Shown: in pieces, positions 24,532-33,516 of the stretch
Position numbering within the stretch: position 1 is the first letter of the stretch
Layout of the letters: each line of letters opens with the position of its first letter
Assembly: GCF_003149085.1 (NCBI RefSeq)
Contig: NZ_QGDT01000003.1
Coordinates: forward strand, 310,001 to 374,000
Length of the DNA stretch: 64,000 bases
Source of the DNA: Dyadobacter jejuensis
Lineage (GTDB): Bacteria; Bacteroidota; Bacteroidia; Cytophagales; Spirosomataceae
Direction: 5' to 3'
Program-made: the position numbers and the translations under genes
Notes under the pieces: model-generated
Told to the model about the DNA's origin: nothing
What the model saw: the letters and a program-made list of their open reading frames with translations, nothing else
Databases searched by the model: none

Positions 24532-25809
24532 ATGTCTCAAGTAGCTGAATTAACCCTTGACGGTAAATCTTATCAATTTCCAATAATAGAAGGTAGTGAA
24601 AAGGAAAAAGCGATAGATATTGCGAAATTAAGGGATCAAACTGGCCATATTACCATTGATGCCGGTTATAAAAATACAGGTGCCACCAAAAGCGCTATTA
24701 CTTTTTTAGATGGTGAGAATGGGATACTAAATTACAGAGGGTACTCTATCGAGGATTTGGCTGAAAAGGCCACTTTTTTAGAGGTAGCATATCTATTGAT
24801 TTTTGGGGAACTACCCACAGAAAAGGAATATGCTGATTTTGAATACGAAATTCGCACGCATACCTTAGTAAATGAGGATATGCGTAAGATATTTGAAGGG
24901 TTCCCTGTCAATGCCCATCCGATGGGTGTATTGTCGTCGTTGGTAAGTGCTATGAGCGCTTTTTATCCTGACCACCAGGACGCCGAGGACCTTACCAGCC
25001 TTCATATCATTCGTTTGTTGGCCAAGTTGCCTACGATCGCCACTTGGTCCTTTAAGAAATCGCAAGGTCATCCGGTTAATTACCCACAGAATGATCTGGA
25101 TTATTGCTCGAACTTCTTAAATATGATGTTCGCCTTGCCAGTAGCCTCTTATGAGGTAGATCCGGTAGTAGCCAAAGCGTTGAACAAACTCTTGATCCTA
25201 CATGCCGATCACGAACAAAACTGTTCGACTTCAACGGTTCGTCTGGTAGGTTCTTCACAAGCGAATATCTATTCATCCATTTCGGCGGGTATTAGTGCGC
25301 TATGGGGTCCATTGCATGGCGGTGCCAATCAGGAAGTGATAGAAATGCTAGAAGCCATCAAAAATGATGGAGGGGACATTCAGAAGTACATTGATATGGC
25401 CAAGGATAAAACCAGTGGTTTCCGTTTATTCGGCTTCGGGCATAGGGTGTATAAAAACTTCGATCCACGTGCACGGATTATCAAAAAAGCAGCGGACGAT
25501 GTATTGAATAAGCTAGGAATTAAAGATCCAGTGTTAGAAATCGCCCAGAAGTTGGAGAAAGCAGCTCTAGAAGACGAATACTTCGTAAAAAGAAAGCTAT
25601 ATCCGAATGTAGACTTCTACTCTGGCATTATATACAGAGCACTTGGAATACCTACCAATATGTTCACCGTGATGTTTGCGATTGGCCGTTTACCAGGATG
25701 GATCGCTCAATGGAAAGAGATGCGCACCAATAAGGAGCCTATCGGTCGTCCACGCCAGGTATATACAGGTCCAGTAAAGCGCGACTTTGTAGCGATGAGC
25801 GAGCGTTAA
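24532..25809 (+). CDS. gltA: Citrate synthase
   Basis: 425-residue type II citrate synthase, which condenses acetyl-CoA and oxaloacetate to citrate, the entry of the TCA cycle. Length is close to the E. coli enzyme. The catalytic triad is visible: His of LHADHEQNCST, His of FGHRVYKNFDPRA, and Asp of YPNVDFYSG. LHGGANQEV is the oxaloacetate-binding loop, and a PIGRPRQVYTG segment lies near the end. Single gene with its own promoter and terminator. Confidence 0.97.
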   Translation: MSQVAELTLDGKSYQFPIIEGSEKEKAIDIAKLRDQTGHITIDAGYKNTGATKSAITFLDGENGILNYRGYSIEDLAEKATFLEVAYLLIFGELPTEKEYADFEYEIRTHTLVNEDMRKIFEGFPVNAHPMGVLSSLVSAMSAFYPDHQDAEDLTSLHIIRLLAKLPTIATWSFKKSQGHPVNYPQNDLDYCSNFLNMMFALPVASYEVDPVVAKALNKLLILHADHEQNCSTSTVRLVGSSQANIYSSISAGISALWGPLHGGANQEVIEMLEAIKNDGGDIQKYIDMAKDKTSGFRLFGFGHRVYKNFDPRARIIKKAADDVLNKLGIKDPVLEIAQKLEKAALEDEYFVKRKLYPNVDFYSGIIYRALGIPTNMFTVMFAIGRLPGWIAQWKEMRTNKEPIGRPRQVYTGPVKRDFVAMSER

Positions 25810-25830
25810 TAGGAAGCTAAGAATTATAAG

Positions 25831-25865
25831 CAAAAGCGCCTCAGTGAAAACTGAGGCGTTTTTGC
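25831..25865. terminator. Terminator between citrate synthase and pdxH
   Basis: CGCCTCAGT (25837-25845) and ACTGAGGCG (25850-25858) pair perfectly around GAAA and are followed by T-rich sequence; A-rich sequence on the left lets it serve pdxH as well. Confidence 0.9.
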
Positions 25866-25879
25866 TTTGTATGGGCCTA

Positions 25880-26521
25880 TTAGGGGCTAAGCCTTTCGAT
25901 ATTCCAGGTTCCGGATTCTGTTTTGAAATACGCCAGCCTGTCGTGGAGCCGACTAGGGCGCCCCTGCCAGAACTCCATATAGGAGGGTATTACCCGATAA
26001 CCTCCCCAATGAGGTGGTCTGGTAACGGGCTGGTCCTTGAACCTTGCTTGGACTTGCTGCAGGGTCTTGTCTAAAATATCGCGGTCCTTTATTACTTCAC
26101 TTTGGTGGGACACCCATGCGCCCAATTGACTTTCTCGTGGCCGGGATGCAAAGTATTCGTCAGATTCTTGATCGGAAACCTGCTGAGATCGTCCTTCAAT
26201 ACGCACCTGGCGCTCGAGTTCTTTCCAGAAGAAGGTGAGAGCGACCTGCGGGTTATGGGCCATGGCGATACCCTTGCTACTTTGGTAGTTGGTATAGAAG
26301 ACAAACCCGTCCTGGTCCATGCCCTTCAGTAGGACGATGCGGCTCGTGGGGCGGTCGTTTACCGAAGTACTGAGCAGCATGGCATTGGCTTCAGTGATGT
26401 TAGCGGCTAATACCTGAGAAAACCAATTTTCGAACTGCATAAGAGGATTTGGTGCCAAATCTTTCTCCCTTAAACCGTCCAAGGTATAATCAATTCTAAT
26501 ATTTGCTAAGGTTTTAGTCAT
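25880..26521 (-). CDS. pdxH: Pyridoxamine 5'-phosphate oxidase
   Basis: 213-residue PdxH, the FMN enzyme that oxidises pyridoxine 5'-phosphate or pyridoxamine 5'-phosphate to pyridoxal 5'-phosphate. FMN contacts are seen in SRIVLLKG (about residues 60-67) and FYTNYQSSKG. The substrate loop is visible in SRPRESQLGAWVS and the closing WQGRPSRLHDR, a signature of the family. Length is standard. It faces the citrate synthase gene across a shared terminator and is monocistronic as far as can be seen. Confidence 0.95.
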   Translation of the reverse strand: MTKTLANIRIDYTLDGLREKDLAPNPLMQFENWFSQVLAANITEANAMLLSTSVNDRPTSRIVLLKGMDQDGFVFYTNYQSSKGIAMAHNPQVALTFFWKELERQVRIEGRSQQVSDQESDEYFASRPRESQLGAWVSHQSEVIKDRDILDKTLQQVQARFKDQPVTRPPHWGGYRVIPSYMEFWQGRPSRLHDRLAYFKTESGTWNIERLSP

Positions 26522-26627
26522 TTAGTTCAATTATGTTGAAATGTTAGAAGACCAAAAATAGCCATTTCAATGGAAAGATTGTTAGATTTGTAGTTCAGAA
26601 GAACGTACTTACGAAATTTTTAACACG

Positions 26628-28532
26628 ATGGCACAGGAAGAAAACACAGGGGTCGGTAGCAATGAGCAGGAGGACCTGACAACAAACACAATAGATTCCC
26701 TAGAAATAGATCTTCAAAACGATTTGGAGGAGGAACCGGAAGAGGATACCCCCGATGTGGACTACAGCCTGTTGTCAAAGGAAGATTTGGTAAAGGCGCT
26801 TGAAGGCGAACTAGCGAAGGTACAGCATCCAGAATTTAAGATGTCATCCTTTCGCCAGGTGGAAACGGTGGTGAAGGAAATCCGTCAGATAGCCGACCAA
26901 GCCAAAAAGGAAGAAAGGGAAGCCGCTCTAAAAGTTTACATCGAGGAAACTGGAGCCGAAGAAGGGTTTGAGTTTAAGTCCGATGAGCATTTACGACAAA
27001 TAGACGCACTTTCGAAAGAGATCAGAGGATTCAAACAGGCCTTTTATCAAAAGCAAGATAAAGAAAAGGAAAGGAACTTTACCGTCAAGACGGAATTGTT
27101 GCAACGGCTGCGCCAGTTGCTCGACGAGGAAGAAGGTCGGGAAACCGACGCTTCTGGCTTGAAAAGTAGCTGGGAAGAGTTTAAAAAAATTCAGGAAGAA
27201 TGGAAAGTTGCCGGCAATATCGCTTCACCGCATAATGGAACCCTATGGGCTACCTATAATGCGCTAATCGATCGTTATTTTAGCAACCGTCATATTTATT
27301 TCGAACTTAAGGAACTCGATAGACGTAGAAATGCGGAATTGAAAGCTGAGTTATGCCAAAAGGTAGAAGAACTAGGCAAATCATTAGAGTCTCGGCCCAT
27401 GTCGAGGGAGATACTCGCCGAAGCCAACCTTATTTTTGAAGAGTATAAGCATCTAGGCCCAGCGCCTAAGGAAGAACAGGAGCAGCTTTGGCAACGATTT
27501 AAGTTGGCAATGGACGTTCTTTATGATGCTCAACGTGCTTCTTATGCCGAGCAGAAGAAGTCGATGAAAGAGCATTATGAGCATAAATTGGCCATCTATA
27601 ATGAAATTGCCCCTTTTACTGCGTTCCAGTCCAGCAGTATTAAGGAGTGGAATGCCAAGACCAAGGAGATCATGGCCTTCCAGGATCAGTGGGTAGCTCA
27701 TAAGGGGATGATGCCTCGGGACGAAGGCAAAGACTTGAGTAAGAAGTTTTGGGGAGCTCTTAAGACTTTCTTTAATAACAAAGGGGAGTTCTTTAGGCAG
27801 TTGGAAGCCAAAAGAGAGGTGAACCTCGAGTTGAAAACCAAAATGTGTGAGGAAGCAGAGGCGATACTCGCAACGGGTGAAGACACACCGGCGAATACTC
27901 AAAAAATTATTGAGCTGCAAAAGAAATGGAAAGGGGTAGGACAGGTTCCTGAAAAGTTCAAGGATTCTATTTACGATCGATTCAAAAAGACCTGTGATGG
28001 CTATTTCGAAAATAAGCGCTCTAAGAATAAAGAAGTAGAGAAGGAATTTGAAGAGAACCTGGCTAAGAAAGTCGACTTGATCGAAAGAATTGAAAATGCG
28101 GCCAGCAGCCAGGACGAGTCGACATTGAACCTATTGTCGGCATTTAAGTCGGAATGGTCGTCGATTGGCTTCGTTCCTAAAAAGGACATGCAGGCTACCC
28201 AAAAAAGGTATATTGCCGCTATTAATGCCTATGTGAGTGCCATAGCTCAGTTGTCGAGTAAAGAGAAGGAGCAGGCCGTTTTGGAAAGTGAAGTGGAGCT
28301 GGTACGTGATGGGGAGAATAACCGAGGCCTATACCGCAAGGAGACCGATATTCGCCGAAAAGTTACCCAACTGGAGAACGACATAGCGCTTTGGCAAAAT
28401 AATATAGAATTTTTTGCGAAGTCGAAGACCTCGGATCGATTGAAGGCAGAATTTGAAAGGAAGATAAATGCCGCTCTGGAGCAGTTAGAGGATTTAAAAC
28501 ATCAACTGACTATTATTCAGGAGGCTATATAG
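26628..28532 (+). CDS. DUF349 protein with five repeats
   Basis: 634-residue cytoplasmic protein. The first 70 residues are acidic and low in complexity. Five DUF349 repeats follow, recognisable by their LxxxWKxxG...LWxxF cores: FKKIQEEWKVAGN, YKHLGPAPKEEQEQLWQRF, MAFQDQWVAHKGMMPRDEG, IIELQKKWKGVGQVPEKF and FKSEWSSIGFVPKKDM. The region is coiled and Lys/Glu-rich and ends in a coiled coil. DUF349 proteins are widespread in Bacteroidota, function unknown. An exact TAGATTTG box sits at 26583-26590, 37 bases before the start codon. Confidence 0.9.
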   Translation: MAQEENTGVGSNEQEDLTTNTIDSLEIDLQNDLEEEPEEDTPDVDYSLLSKEDLVKALEGELAKVQHPEFKMSSFRQVETVVKEIRQIADQAKKEEREAALKVYIEETGAEEGFEFKSDEHLRQIDALSKEIRGFKQAFYQKQDKEKERNFTVKTELLQRLRQLLDEEEGRETDASGLKSSWEEFKKIQEEWKVAGNIASPHNGTLWATYNALIDRYFSNRHIYFELKELDRRRNAELKAELCQKVEELGKSLESRPMSREILAEANLIFEEYKHLGPAPKEEQEQLWQRFKLAMDVLYDAQRASYAEQKKSMKEHYEHKLAIYNEIAPFTAFQSSSIKEWNAKTKEIMAFQDQWVAHKGMMPRDEGKDLSKKFWGALKTFFNNKGEFFRQLEAKREVNLELKTKMCEEAEAILATGEDTPANTQKIIELQKKWKGVGQVPEKFKDSIYDRFKKTCDGYFENKRSKNKEVEKEFEENLAKKVDLIERIENAASSQDESTLNLLSAFKSEWSSIGFVPKKDMQATQKRYIAAINAYVSAIAQLSSKEKEQAVLESEVELVRDGENNRGLYRKETDIRRKVTQLENDIALWQNNIEFFAKSKTSDRLKAEFERKINAALEQLEDLKHQLTIIQEAI

Positions 28533-28570
28533 TTTTCGAAAAAAAAGTAGAAAATATTTTTATTCAATGC

Positions 28571-28601
28571 TTGCATGTAATAAATCTTTAGCCTACTTTT
28601 G
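28571..28601 (+). promoter_or_regulatory. Promoter of tRNA-Thr
   Basis: TTG at 28571-28573, 20-base spacer, -7 box TACTTTTG at 28594-28601, 42 bases before the tRNA. It matches the tRNA-Leu and tRNA-Lys promoters in box and spacing, and shares TTGCAT with that of tRNA-Lys. Confidence 0.75.
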
Positions 28602-28643
28602 CACCACAATAACGGAATGACACACGGTCATCCGGAATTAAAA

Positions 28644-28716
<73 letters not shown>

Positions 28717-28722
28717 CGCATA

Positions 28723-28757
28723 AAAAGCACTTAGCATATTTGTTAAGTGCTTTTGTG
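28723..28757 (+). terminator. Terminator of tRNA-Thr
   Basis: Arms AAAAGCACTTA and TAAGTGCTTTT pair perfectly around a GCATATTTGT loop and are followed by T-rich sequence, starting 7 bases after the tRNA. Confidence 0.88.
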
Positions 28758-28915
28758 TTTTTATACCCCTCTCAGCCCTTTCTACGCGCCATATAAAAAG
28801 ATATAGGCCAGCCGGCCTACTACAAAAACCATTTTATTAAATTGTGAAAAGCTTCAATATTTATTCTTATTCCATAATTTAGGGGTTAGGTTAAACCGAC
28901 AAACCAGCTTGTGTT

Positions 28916-29269
28916 ATGAATGCAATTGAAGTGTATATGGCCCAGTTTCCTGAGGAGGTACAGGTAGTTCTTAAAAGAATAAGGGCGCTCATACTGGCCA
29001 CGGCTCCAGAATCGGAAGAGTTGATAGCTTATGGGATGCCGGCCTATAAGTCGTGGGGGAAGCCGTTGGTGTATTTTGCGGCGTTTAAAAAACATATAGG
29101 TTTTTATGCCACCCCCTCGGGGCATCAGGAATTTGCAGAGGAGCTTGCTGCATACAAACAAGGTAAGGGATCGGTTCAGTTTCCGCTCGATAAGCCAATA
29201 CCCTATGACCTGATCGAGCGTATCGTGCGCTTTAGGCTTGCGGAAAATTATAACCAAAGTCGCCAATGA
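28916..29269 (+). CDS. DUF1801 (YdhG-like) domain protein
   Basis: 117-residue DUF1801 protein of the YdhG/iron-chaperone-like fold. The family core is seen in VLKRIRALILATAPESEELIAYGMPAYK, then KPLVYFAAFKKHIGFY and PSGHQEF, and near the end KGSVQFPLDKPIPYDLIERIVRFR, all conserved features. The role is unknown; relatives are small cytoplasmic proteins. It is preceded by the tRNA-Thr terminator and looks monocistronic. Confidence 0.85.
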   Translation: MNAIEVYMAQFPEEVQVVLKRIRALILATAPESEELIAYGMPAYKSWGKPLVYFAAFKKHIGFYATPSGHQEFAEELAAYKQGKGSVQFPLDKPIPYDLIERIVRFRLAENYNQSRQ

Positions 29270-29579
29270 TTTGGTGCAAGGAGGGGTGACTTCAAGGTAG
29301 TTTCTTATCGAAAAGAGGAGGCATCGATAGGGTTTTGGATATAAATGGGGAAGTTTTACCACAGATTGTGCCTGCCATGAACGGCGGTGGGGTCCTACTA
29401 TTTACGTCAAATCATATTCTTCAAACAATTATTAGTAAAATCATATTTAACCTAAGAATTCCTTTTTTCCTCGGTTCATTTGCTCAGTTTCATTGTTTTG
29501 CGGTACAGTTGTTGTATATTAAACAGTACTTGATCGTCTATTTACTAATTAGCTCTATATTTTTGAGCCTTTACCATAT
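29270..29579. other. Intergenic region upstream of the trehalose gene, no gene recognised
   Basis: 310 bases, AT-rich. A TATTTTTG match to the -7 consensus lies at 29558-29565, only 14 bases before the start codon; the nearest TTG is 25 bases further upstream, so this promoter is weakly supported. No RNA or coding feature is visible. Confidence 0.3.
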
Positions 29580-31805
29580 ATGAAGAACACACAAGAAGAT
29601 GAAAATTCGGGTCGATTGATTATCGTCGCCTATAGGTTGCCTTTCAAAATTGTAAGAGAAGGAGATGGCGTAAATTTATTCCAAAATTCAGGAGGATTGG
29701 TTTCAGCTGTTTTATCGCTAGTTGGCGATGGAGCCCACTCCCCGGTTGTATCCGGTGATAAGATACAGTGGATCGGTTATACCGACAACAGTAAGGAAGA
29801 ACTGGAAGGCCAATCACTGGAAAACGATAGTTTTAAAGCGCACCCCGTATTTATTCCTGAAGATGTAAATGAAAACTATTATGAAGGCTTTTGTAATGAC
29901 TTGATTTGGCCCTTATGTCATTATTTTCCTTCCCATGCGAGTTTCGATGAAGCATATTATCAGGCTTATAAAACGGCCAACCAATTGTTTTTTGAGAAAT
30001 TAGAGGAGATCATACAGCCTGGTGATATTGTATGGGTGCAGGATTATCAGTTAATGTTGCTGCCCCAGATGATCCGGGAGAAGTTTCCAAATAATAAAGT
30101 AGGCTTTTTCTTCCATATTCCTTTCCCTTCTTATGAGTTATTTCGCATGCTTCCCGTAGAGTGGAGGAAGTCGATTGTGGAGGGGATTATTGGTGCCGAC
30201 GTGGTAGGTTTTCATACCAACGATTACGTGGAGTACTTTTTAAAAGCCGTACGGATGGTGCTGGGTCATGGTAATAAGTTGCACTATATTAATCTAAGCA
30301 ACCGGATTGTAAAGATAGATTCCTTCCCCATTAGTATCGATTTCAAAAAGTTTGATAAAGCCTATGCGGATCCCGACGTTATAAAGGAAAGAACCGTGGC
30401 GAGGGAAATGCTTAAAGAGAAGATTATCTTTTCGGTGGATAGGCTCGACTACTCCAAAGGGATATTACACAGGCTCGACGGCTTTGAACGGTTTTTGGAA
30501 CAGAATGGAGCGTGGCATGGGAGGGTAGCATTCGTTATGGTAGTAGTGCCCTCTCGCGACACCATTGAGCTCTATCAGCAAATGAAGGCAGAAATAGACC
30601 AGACGGTCGGACGGATTAATGCCTCCTATGGAAACATCAATTGGCAGCCGATCATATATCAGTATCGTTCCATGGTTTTTGCTGAATTGGTGGGGATGTA
30701 TACTGCCAGCGATATTGCACTGATTACCCCAGTAAGAGATGGGATGAATCTGGTTTGTAAGGAGTATGTGGCGAGTCGTCATGACTGTCAGGGGGTATTA
30801 ATATTGAGCGAAATGGCTGGAGCTGCTGCCGAGCTAGGAGAGGCTCTCATCATAAACCCTCTCGATAAACAGAATATTGCCGATTCCATTAAGCTGGCTT
30901 TGGATATGCCGAAGGAGGAGCAAGAAAAGCGTATGAAAGTCATGCGTTCTAGAATTAGAGAATATGATGTGTTTGCCTGGACAAACGATTTCTTTACACA
31001 AATAACTATGTTAGAACAAGAACACGAAAAATTGAGACAAGTTTTCCTTAATAAGGCCGGGATTGCGAAAATCCGGGATGCCTATCATCAGGCTGGGAAT
31101 AGAATATTATTCTTCGATTATGATGGAACCTTGGCGCCTATCGTTCCCGATCCAGCCAAAGCTATTGTTAGCGACGAAGTTAAGGAATTGATTGCTGCAT
31201 TTGCCGAAAATGATACTGTGGTTATTATAAGCGGTAGGGATAGGCATTTCTTAAGCCAGTTGTTCTTGGATATGCCTGTTCATATTATTGCAGAGCATGG
31301 GGCGCTTATCAAAGCCAAGGAGAGCACTGAATGGGTGTTGAACGAAAACTACGAGGAGAACTGGAAAGAGAGTATACAGCCCATTATGGACATGTATGCC
31401 AAACGATGCCCTGGCGCAGTGGTAGAAGAAAAAGAAACTTCTTTGGCTTGGCACTATAGAACAGCGGAAGACAAAGAGTATGCCACCCGCCGGGCACAAG
31501 AGTTAGTTTGGCAACTAAAAAATTATATCCAGCCAGAGCTTAATCTTCAGATTATCGATGGTAACAAGGTCGTAGAGGTGAAGAAAACGGCCTTTAATAA
31601 AGGAACGGCTGCAAAAGAAATGGTTGAAGCTGGGAATTACGATTTTATTTTGGCTATGGGCGATGATAAAACCGATGAGGATATGTTTATTGAACTACCA
31701 GATACTTCGTTTACCATCAAGGTGGGAGATATGTTGTCGGCTGCACGGGCTCATTTAAGGAGTCAAGATGAAGTATATGACTTCTTATTGCAGTTAAAGA
31801 AATAA
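29580..31805 (+). CDS. Bifunctional trehalose-6-phosphate synthase/phosphatase (OtsA-OtsB fusion)
   Basis: 741 residues. The N-terminal part (about 1-480) is a GT20 synthase that joins UDP- or GDP-glucose to glucose 6-phosphate: the N-terminal GxxG-like loop FQNSGGLVSAV, IVWVQDYQLMLLPQMIREKF, GFFFHIPFPSYELFR, VDRLDYSKGI and ALITPVRDGMNLV with EYVASR are present. The C-terminal part (about 490-741) is a HAD phosphatase with the nucleophile motif FFDYDGTLAP (about residue 512) and AMGDDKTDEDMF at the end, giving free trehalose. Fusion of the two halves is common in Bacteroidota. Trehalose usually serves as an osmolyte or stress protectant. Confidence 0.95.
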   Translation: MKNTQEDENSGRLIIVAYRLPFKIVREGDGVNLFQNSGGLVSAVLSLVGDGAHSPVVSGDKIQWIGYTDNSKEELEGQSLENDSFKAHPVFIPEDVNENYYEGFCNDLIWPLCHYFPSHASFDEAYYQAYKTANQLFFEKLEEIIQPGDIVWVQDYQLMLLPQMIREKFPNNKVGFFFHIPFPSYELFRMLPVEWRKSIVEGIIGADVVGFHTNDYVEYFLKAVRMVLGHGNKLHYINLSNRIVKIDSFPISIDFKKFDKAYADPDVIKERTVAREMLKEKIIFSVDRLDYSKGILHRLDGFERFLEQNGAWHGRVAFVMVVVPSRDTIELYQQMKAEIDQTVGRINASYGNINWQPIIYQYRSMVFAELVGMYTASDIALITPVRDGMNLVCKEYVASRHDCQGVLILSEMAGAAAELGEALIINPLDKQNIADSIKLALDMPKEEQEKRMKVMRSRIREYDVFAWTNDFFTQITMLEQEHEKLRQVFLNKAGIAKIRDAYHQAGNRILFFDYDGTLAPIVPDPAKAIVSDEVKELIAAFAENDTVVIISGRDRHFLSQLFLDMPVHIIAEHGALIKAKESTEWVLNENYEENWKESIQPIMDMYAKRCPGAVVEEKETSLAWHYRTAEDKEYATRRAQELVWQLKNYIQPELNLQIIDGNKVVEVKKTAFNKGTAAKEMVEAGNYDFILAMGDDKTDEDMFIELPDTSFTIKVGDMLSAARAHLRSQDEVYDFLLQLKK

Positions 31806-31836
31806 GGGCGAACAATGCACAATCGTATTTGTAAAT

Positions 31837-31870
31837 GAAAGAGGTTGGACCACATAGTCCAACCTCTTTC
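31837..31870. terminator. Terminator between trehalose and D-threonine aldolase genes
   Basis: A 14-bp perfect stem (GAAAGAGGTTGGAC with GTCCAACCTCTTTC) around CACATA, followed by T-rich sequence. It can terminate both converging genes. Confidence 0.9.
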
Positions 31871-31882
31871 TTGCTTTCGTAG

Positions 31883-32992
31883 CTAGATAGTGATACGACG
31901 ACTTCTCGCAATGATTTTCCATTCCTGTCGGACGGTGCCATATTCGACGATAGAGGCAAATTCGTGTAACGCTACGCTAGGGCATACATGAAAGGGAACC
32001 ACATAATAGGTATCCCCCACAGAAATCTGTTGCCATACATCGCTGGGAACTCTCAATACCCCATGTTCTTCACTTTGACTTAAAAGTTCATAGGAAGGCA
32101 TATTTAAGATTCGGAGCCTCCTGTCAATGGGGTTTTCGGCGGCTATGGCTTTATGGCCTAGGTCTAAGGTGACGATGTTCTCCGTTGGTTTTGATATGAC
32201 CCTGGTCAGTATCAAGGCCGAAGTGAGGTAGCTCTGATCCTTAAAGCTTTCGTCGTATCCGGCGTCCCACAGTACATTGGTGCCTGGACTTAGGTAAACC
32301 TGAGGTTTTAAATTGTGGATGTTAAAAGTGGGGGAGCCTCCGGCAACGACTTTAATATGAGGCCCTATTTTCGCTAAGACATAGTCGATAATCGGTAGCG
32401 CTGTTTCATAGGTACTATCGGTTAGGGTCTTCCGTTCCGAATAATCGGGTGTATGAATTTGCCCGTCATAAATATGTAGGCCATCTACAGCGAGTTGGGG
32501 GAGTTGCGAAAGCTTATCGATGAAGGCAGGGAGGGAATCGTCTGGTTTATGACCCGTACGGTTCATACCCACGTTGATGTCGATATAGATGGGAGCCTCC
32601 AATTTGTATTTTTCGGATACGGTGTTAAGTGCTTTAGCGGCATCCATATCATCGATTAATGAGGCTATAAATGCATCGGGATATTGCTGTTTTAATTGAG
32701 AGAGCCTGTCGAGGTTGGGGCCAACCATCTGATAGGCGATCAATATCCACTTTCCGCCACAGGAGGCGATCATCTCGGCCTCCGCTATAGTGGCACACTT
32801 AAATTTGGTGATGCCTTGTTCTAGTTGCAGGAGCACGAGCTCTCTGGTCTTATGAGTTTTGACATGAGGGATTAGCCGATCGGGGCTTCCGGCCATGGCG
32901 ATCATTCTGCCTATATTTTCAATTATTCTTTCCTTGTAAAATAGAAGTCCTGGGGAACATACTTCTGATTCATTCTGCAATTGGTACCACAT
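31883..32992 (-). CDS. D-threonine aldolase family PLP enzyme
   Basis: 369-residue alanine-racemase-fold enzyme of the D-threonine aldolase (D-TA) family, which cleaves D-beta-hydroxy amino acids to glycine and an aldehyde, or related D-amino-acid chemistry. The PLP-binding Lys is in IPHVKTHKT (Lys45), CATIAEAEM and VGMNRTGHK are further family pieces, and VVAGGSPTF holds the phosphate-binding Gly/Ser loop. The C-terminal metal site is VVPFHVCPSVAL with His and Cys. The third gene of a minus-strand operon (permease, RidA, D-TA), 17 bases after RidA. Confidence 0.85.
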   Translation of the reverse strand: MWYQLQNESEVCSPGLLFYKERIIENIGRMIAMAGSPDRLIPHVKTHKTRELVLLQLEQGITKFKCATIAEAEMIASCGGKWILIAYQMVGPNLDRLSQLKQQYPDAFIASLIDDMDAAKALNTVSEKYKLEAPIYIDINVGMNRTGHKPDDSLPAFIDKLSQLPQLAVDGLHIYDGQIHTPDYSERKTLTDSTYETALPIIDYVLAKIGPHIKVVAGGSPTFNIHNLKPQVYLSPGTNVLWDAGYDESFKDQSYLTSALILTRVISKPTENIVTLDLGHKAIAAENPIDRRLRILNMPSYELLSQSEEHGVLRVPSDVWQQISVGDTYYVVPFHVCPSVALHEFASIVEYGTVRQEWKIIARSRRITI

Positions 32993-33009
32993 ACTATTTT
33001 GTTTTGTAA

Positions 33010-33492
33010 TTATTCTTCTTCGAGCTCGAACATGGCTTCTATTTCCACGGAGATATTGTCGGGTAATGAACCCATCCCTACGGCGCTTCTGGCTCCGACG
33101 CCCATTTCTTCACCCCAGACCTGTGCAAATAACTCACTGCAGCCATTGATGATGACCGGGTGACGGCGAAAATCGGCCGAGCAATTGACCATCCCAAGCA
33201 CCTTGATGACTCTTTTTACCCGGTTGAGGCTTCCCAGCTGGGCTTTTAGAGTGGCCAATATAGCAAGTCCAACCTGTTGGGCGGCCTGCTTTCCTTCCTC
33301 TTCGTTGAGTTCGTTGCCTATCTGTCCAGTTATAAGACTGCCGTCTTCGCGTAAAGGGCCATGGCCCGACACATAAACCCAACGATTATCGACGATCAAG
33401 AGTGGCCTATAAACCCCTACCGGCTGAGGAGCGGGGGGCAAGGCAAGGCCAAGTTTGGTAAAATTAGCCTCTGGGTTATGTTCAATAATCAT
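33010..33492 (-). CDS. RidA family (YjgF/YER057c/UK114) protein
   Basis: 160-residue RidA-like protein, longer than the typical 130 residues. RidA hydrolyses reactive enamine/imine intermediates produced by PLP enzymes. Conserved pieces are VYVSGHGPL, QVGLAILATLKAQLG (trimer core), and a C-terminal GVGARSAVGMGSLPDNISVEIEAMFE with the usual Arg that binds the substrate carboxylate. It lies 24 bases after the permease gene and 17 before the D-TA gene, consistent with detoxifying their products. Subfamily assignment is uncertain. Confidence 0.85.
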   Translation of the reverse strand: MIIEHNPEANFTKLGLALPPAPQPVGVYRPLLIVDNRWVYVSGHGPLREDGSLITGQIGNELNEEEGKQAAQQVGLAILATLKAQLGSLNRVKRVIKVLGMVNCSADFRRHPVIINGCSELFAQVWGEEMGVGARSAVGMGSLPDNISVEIEAMFELEEE

Positions 33493-33516
33493 AGTTTTGC
33501 TAGATAAGTGTTAGTA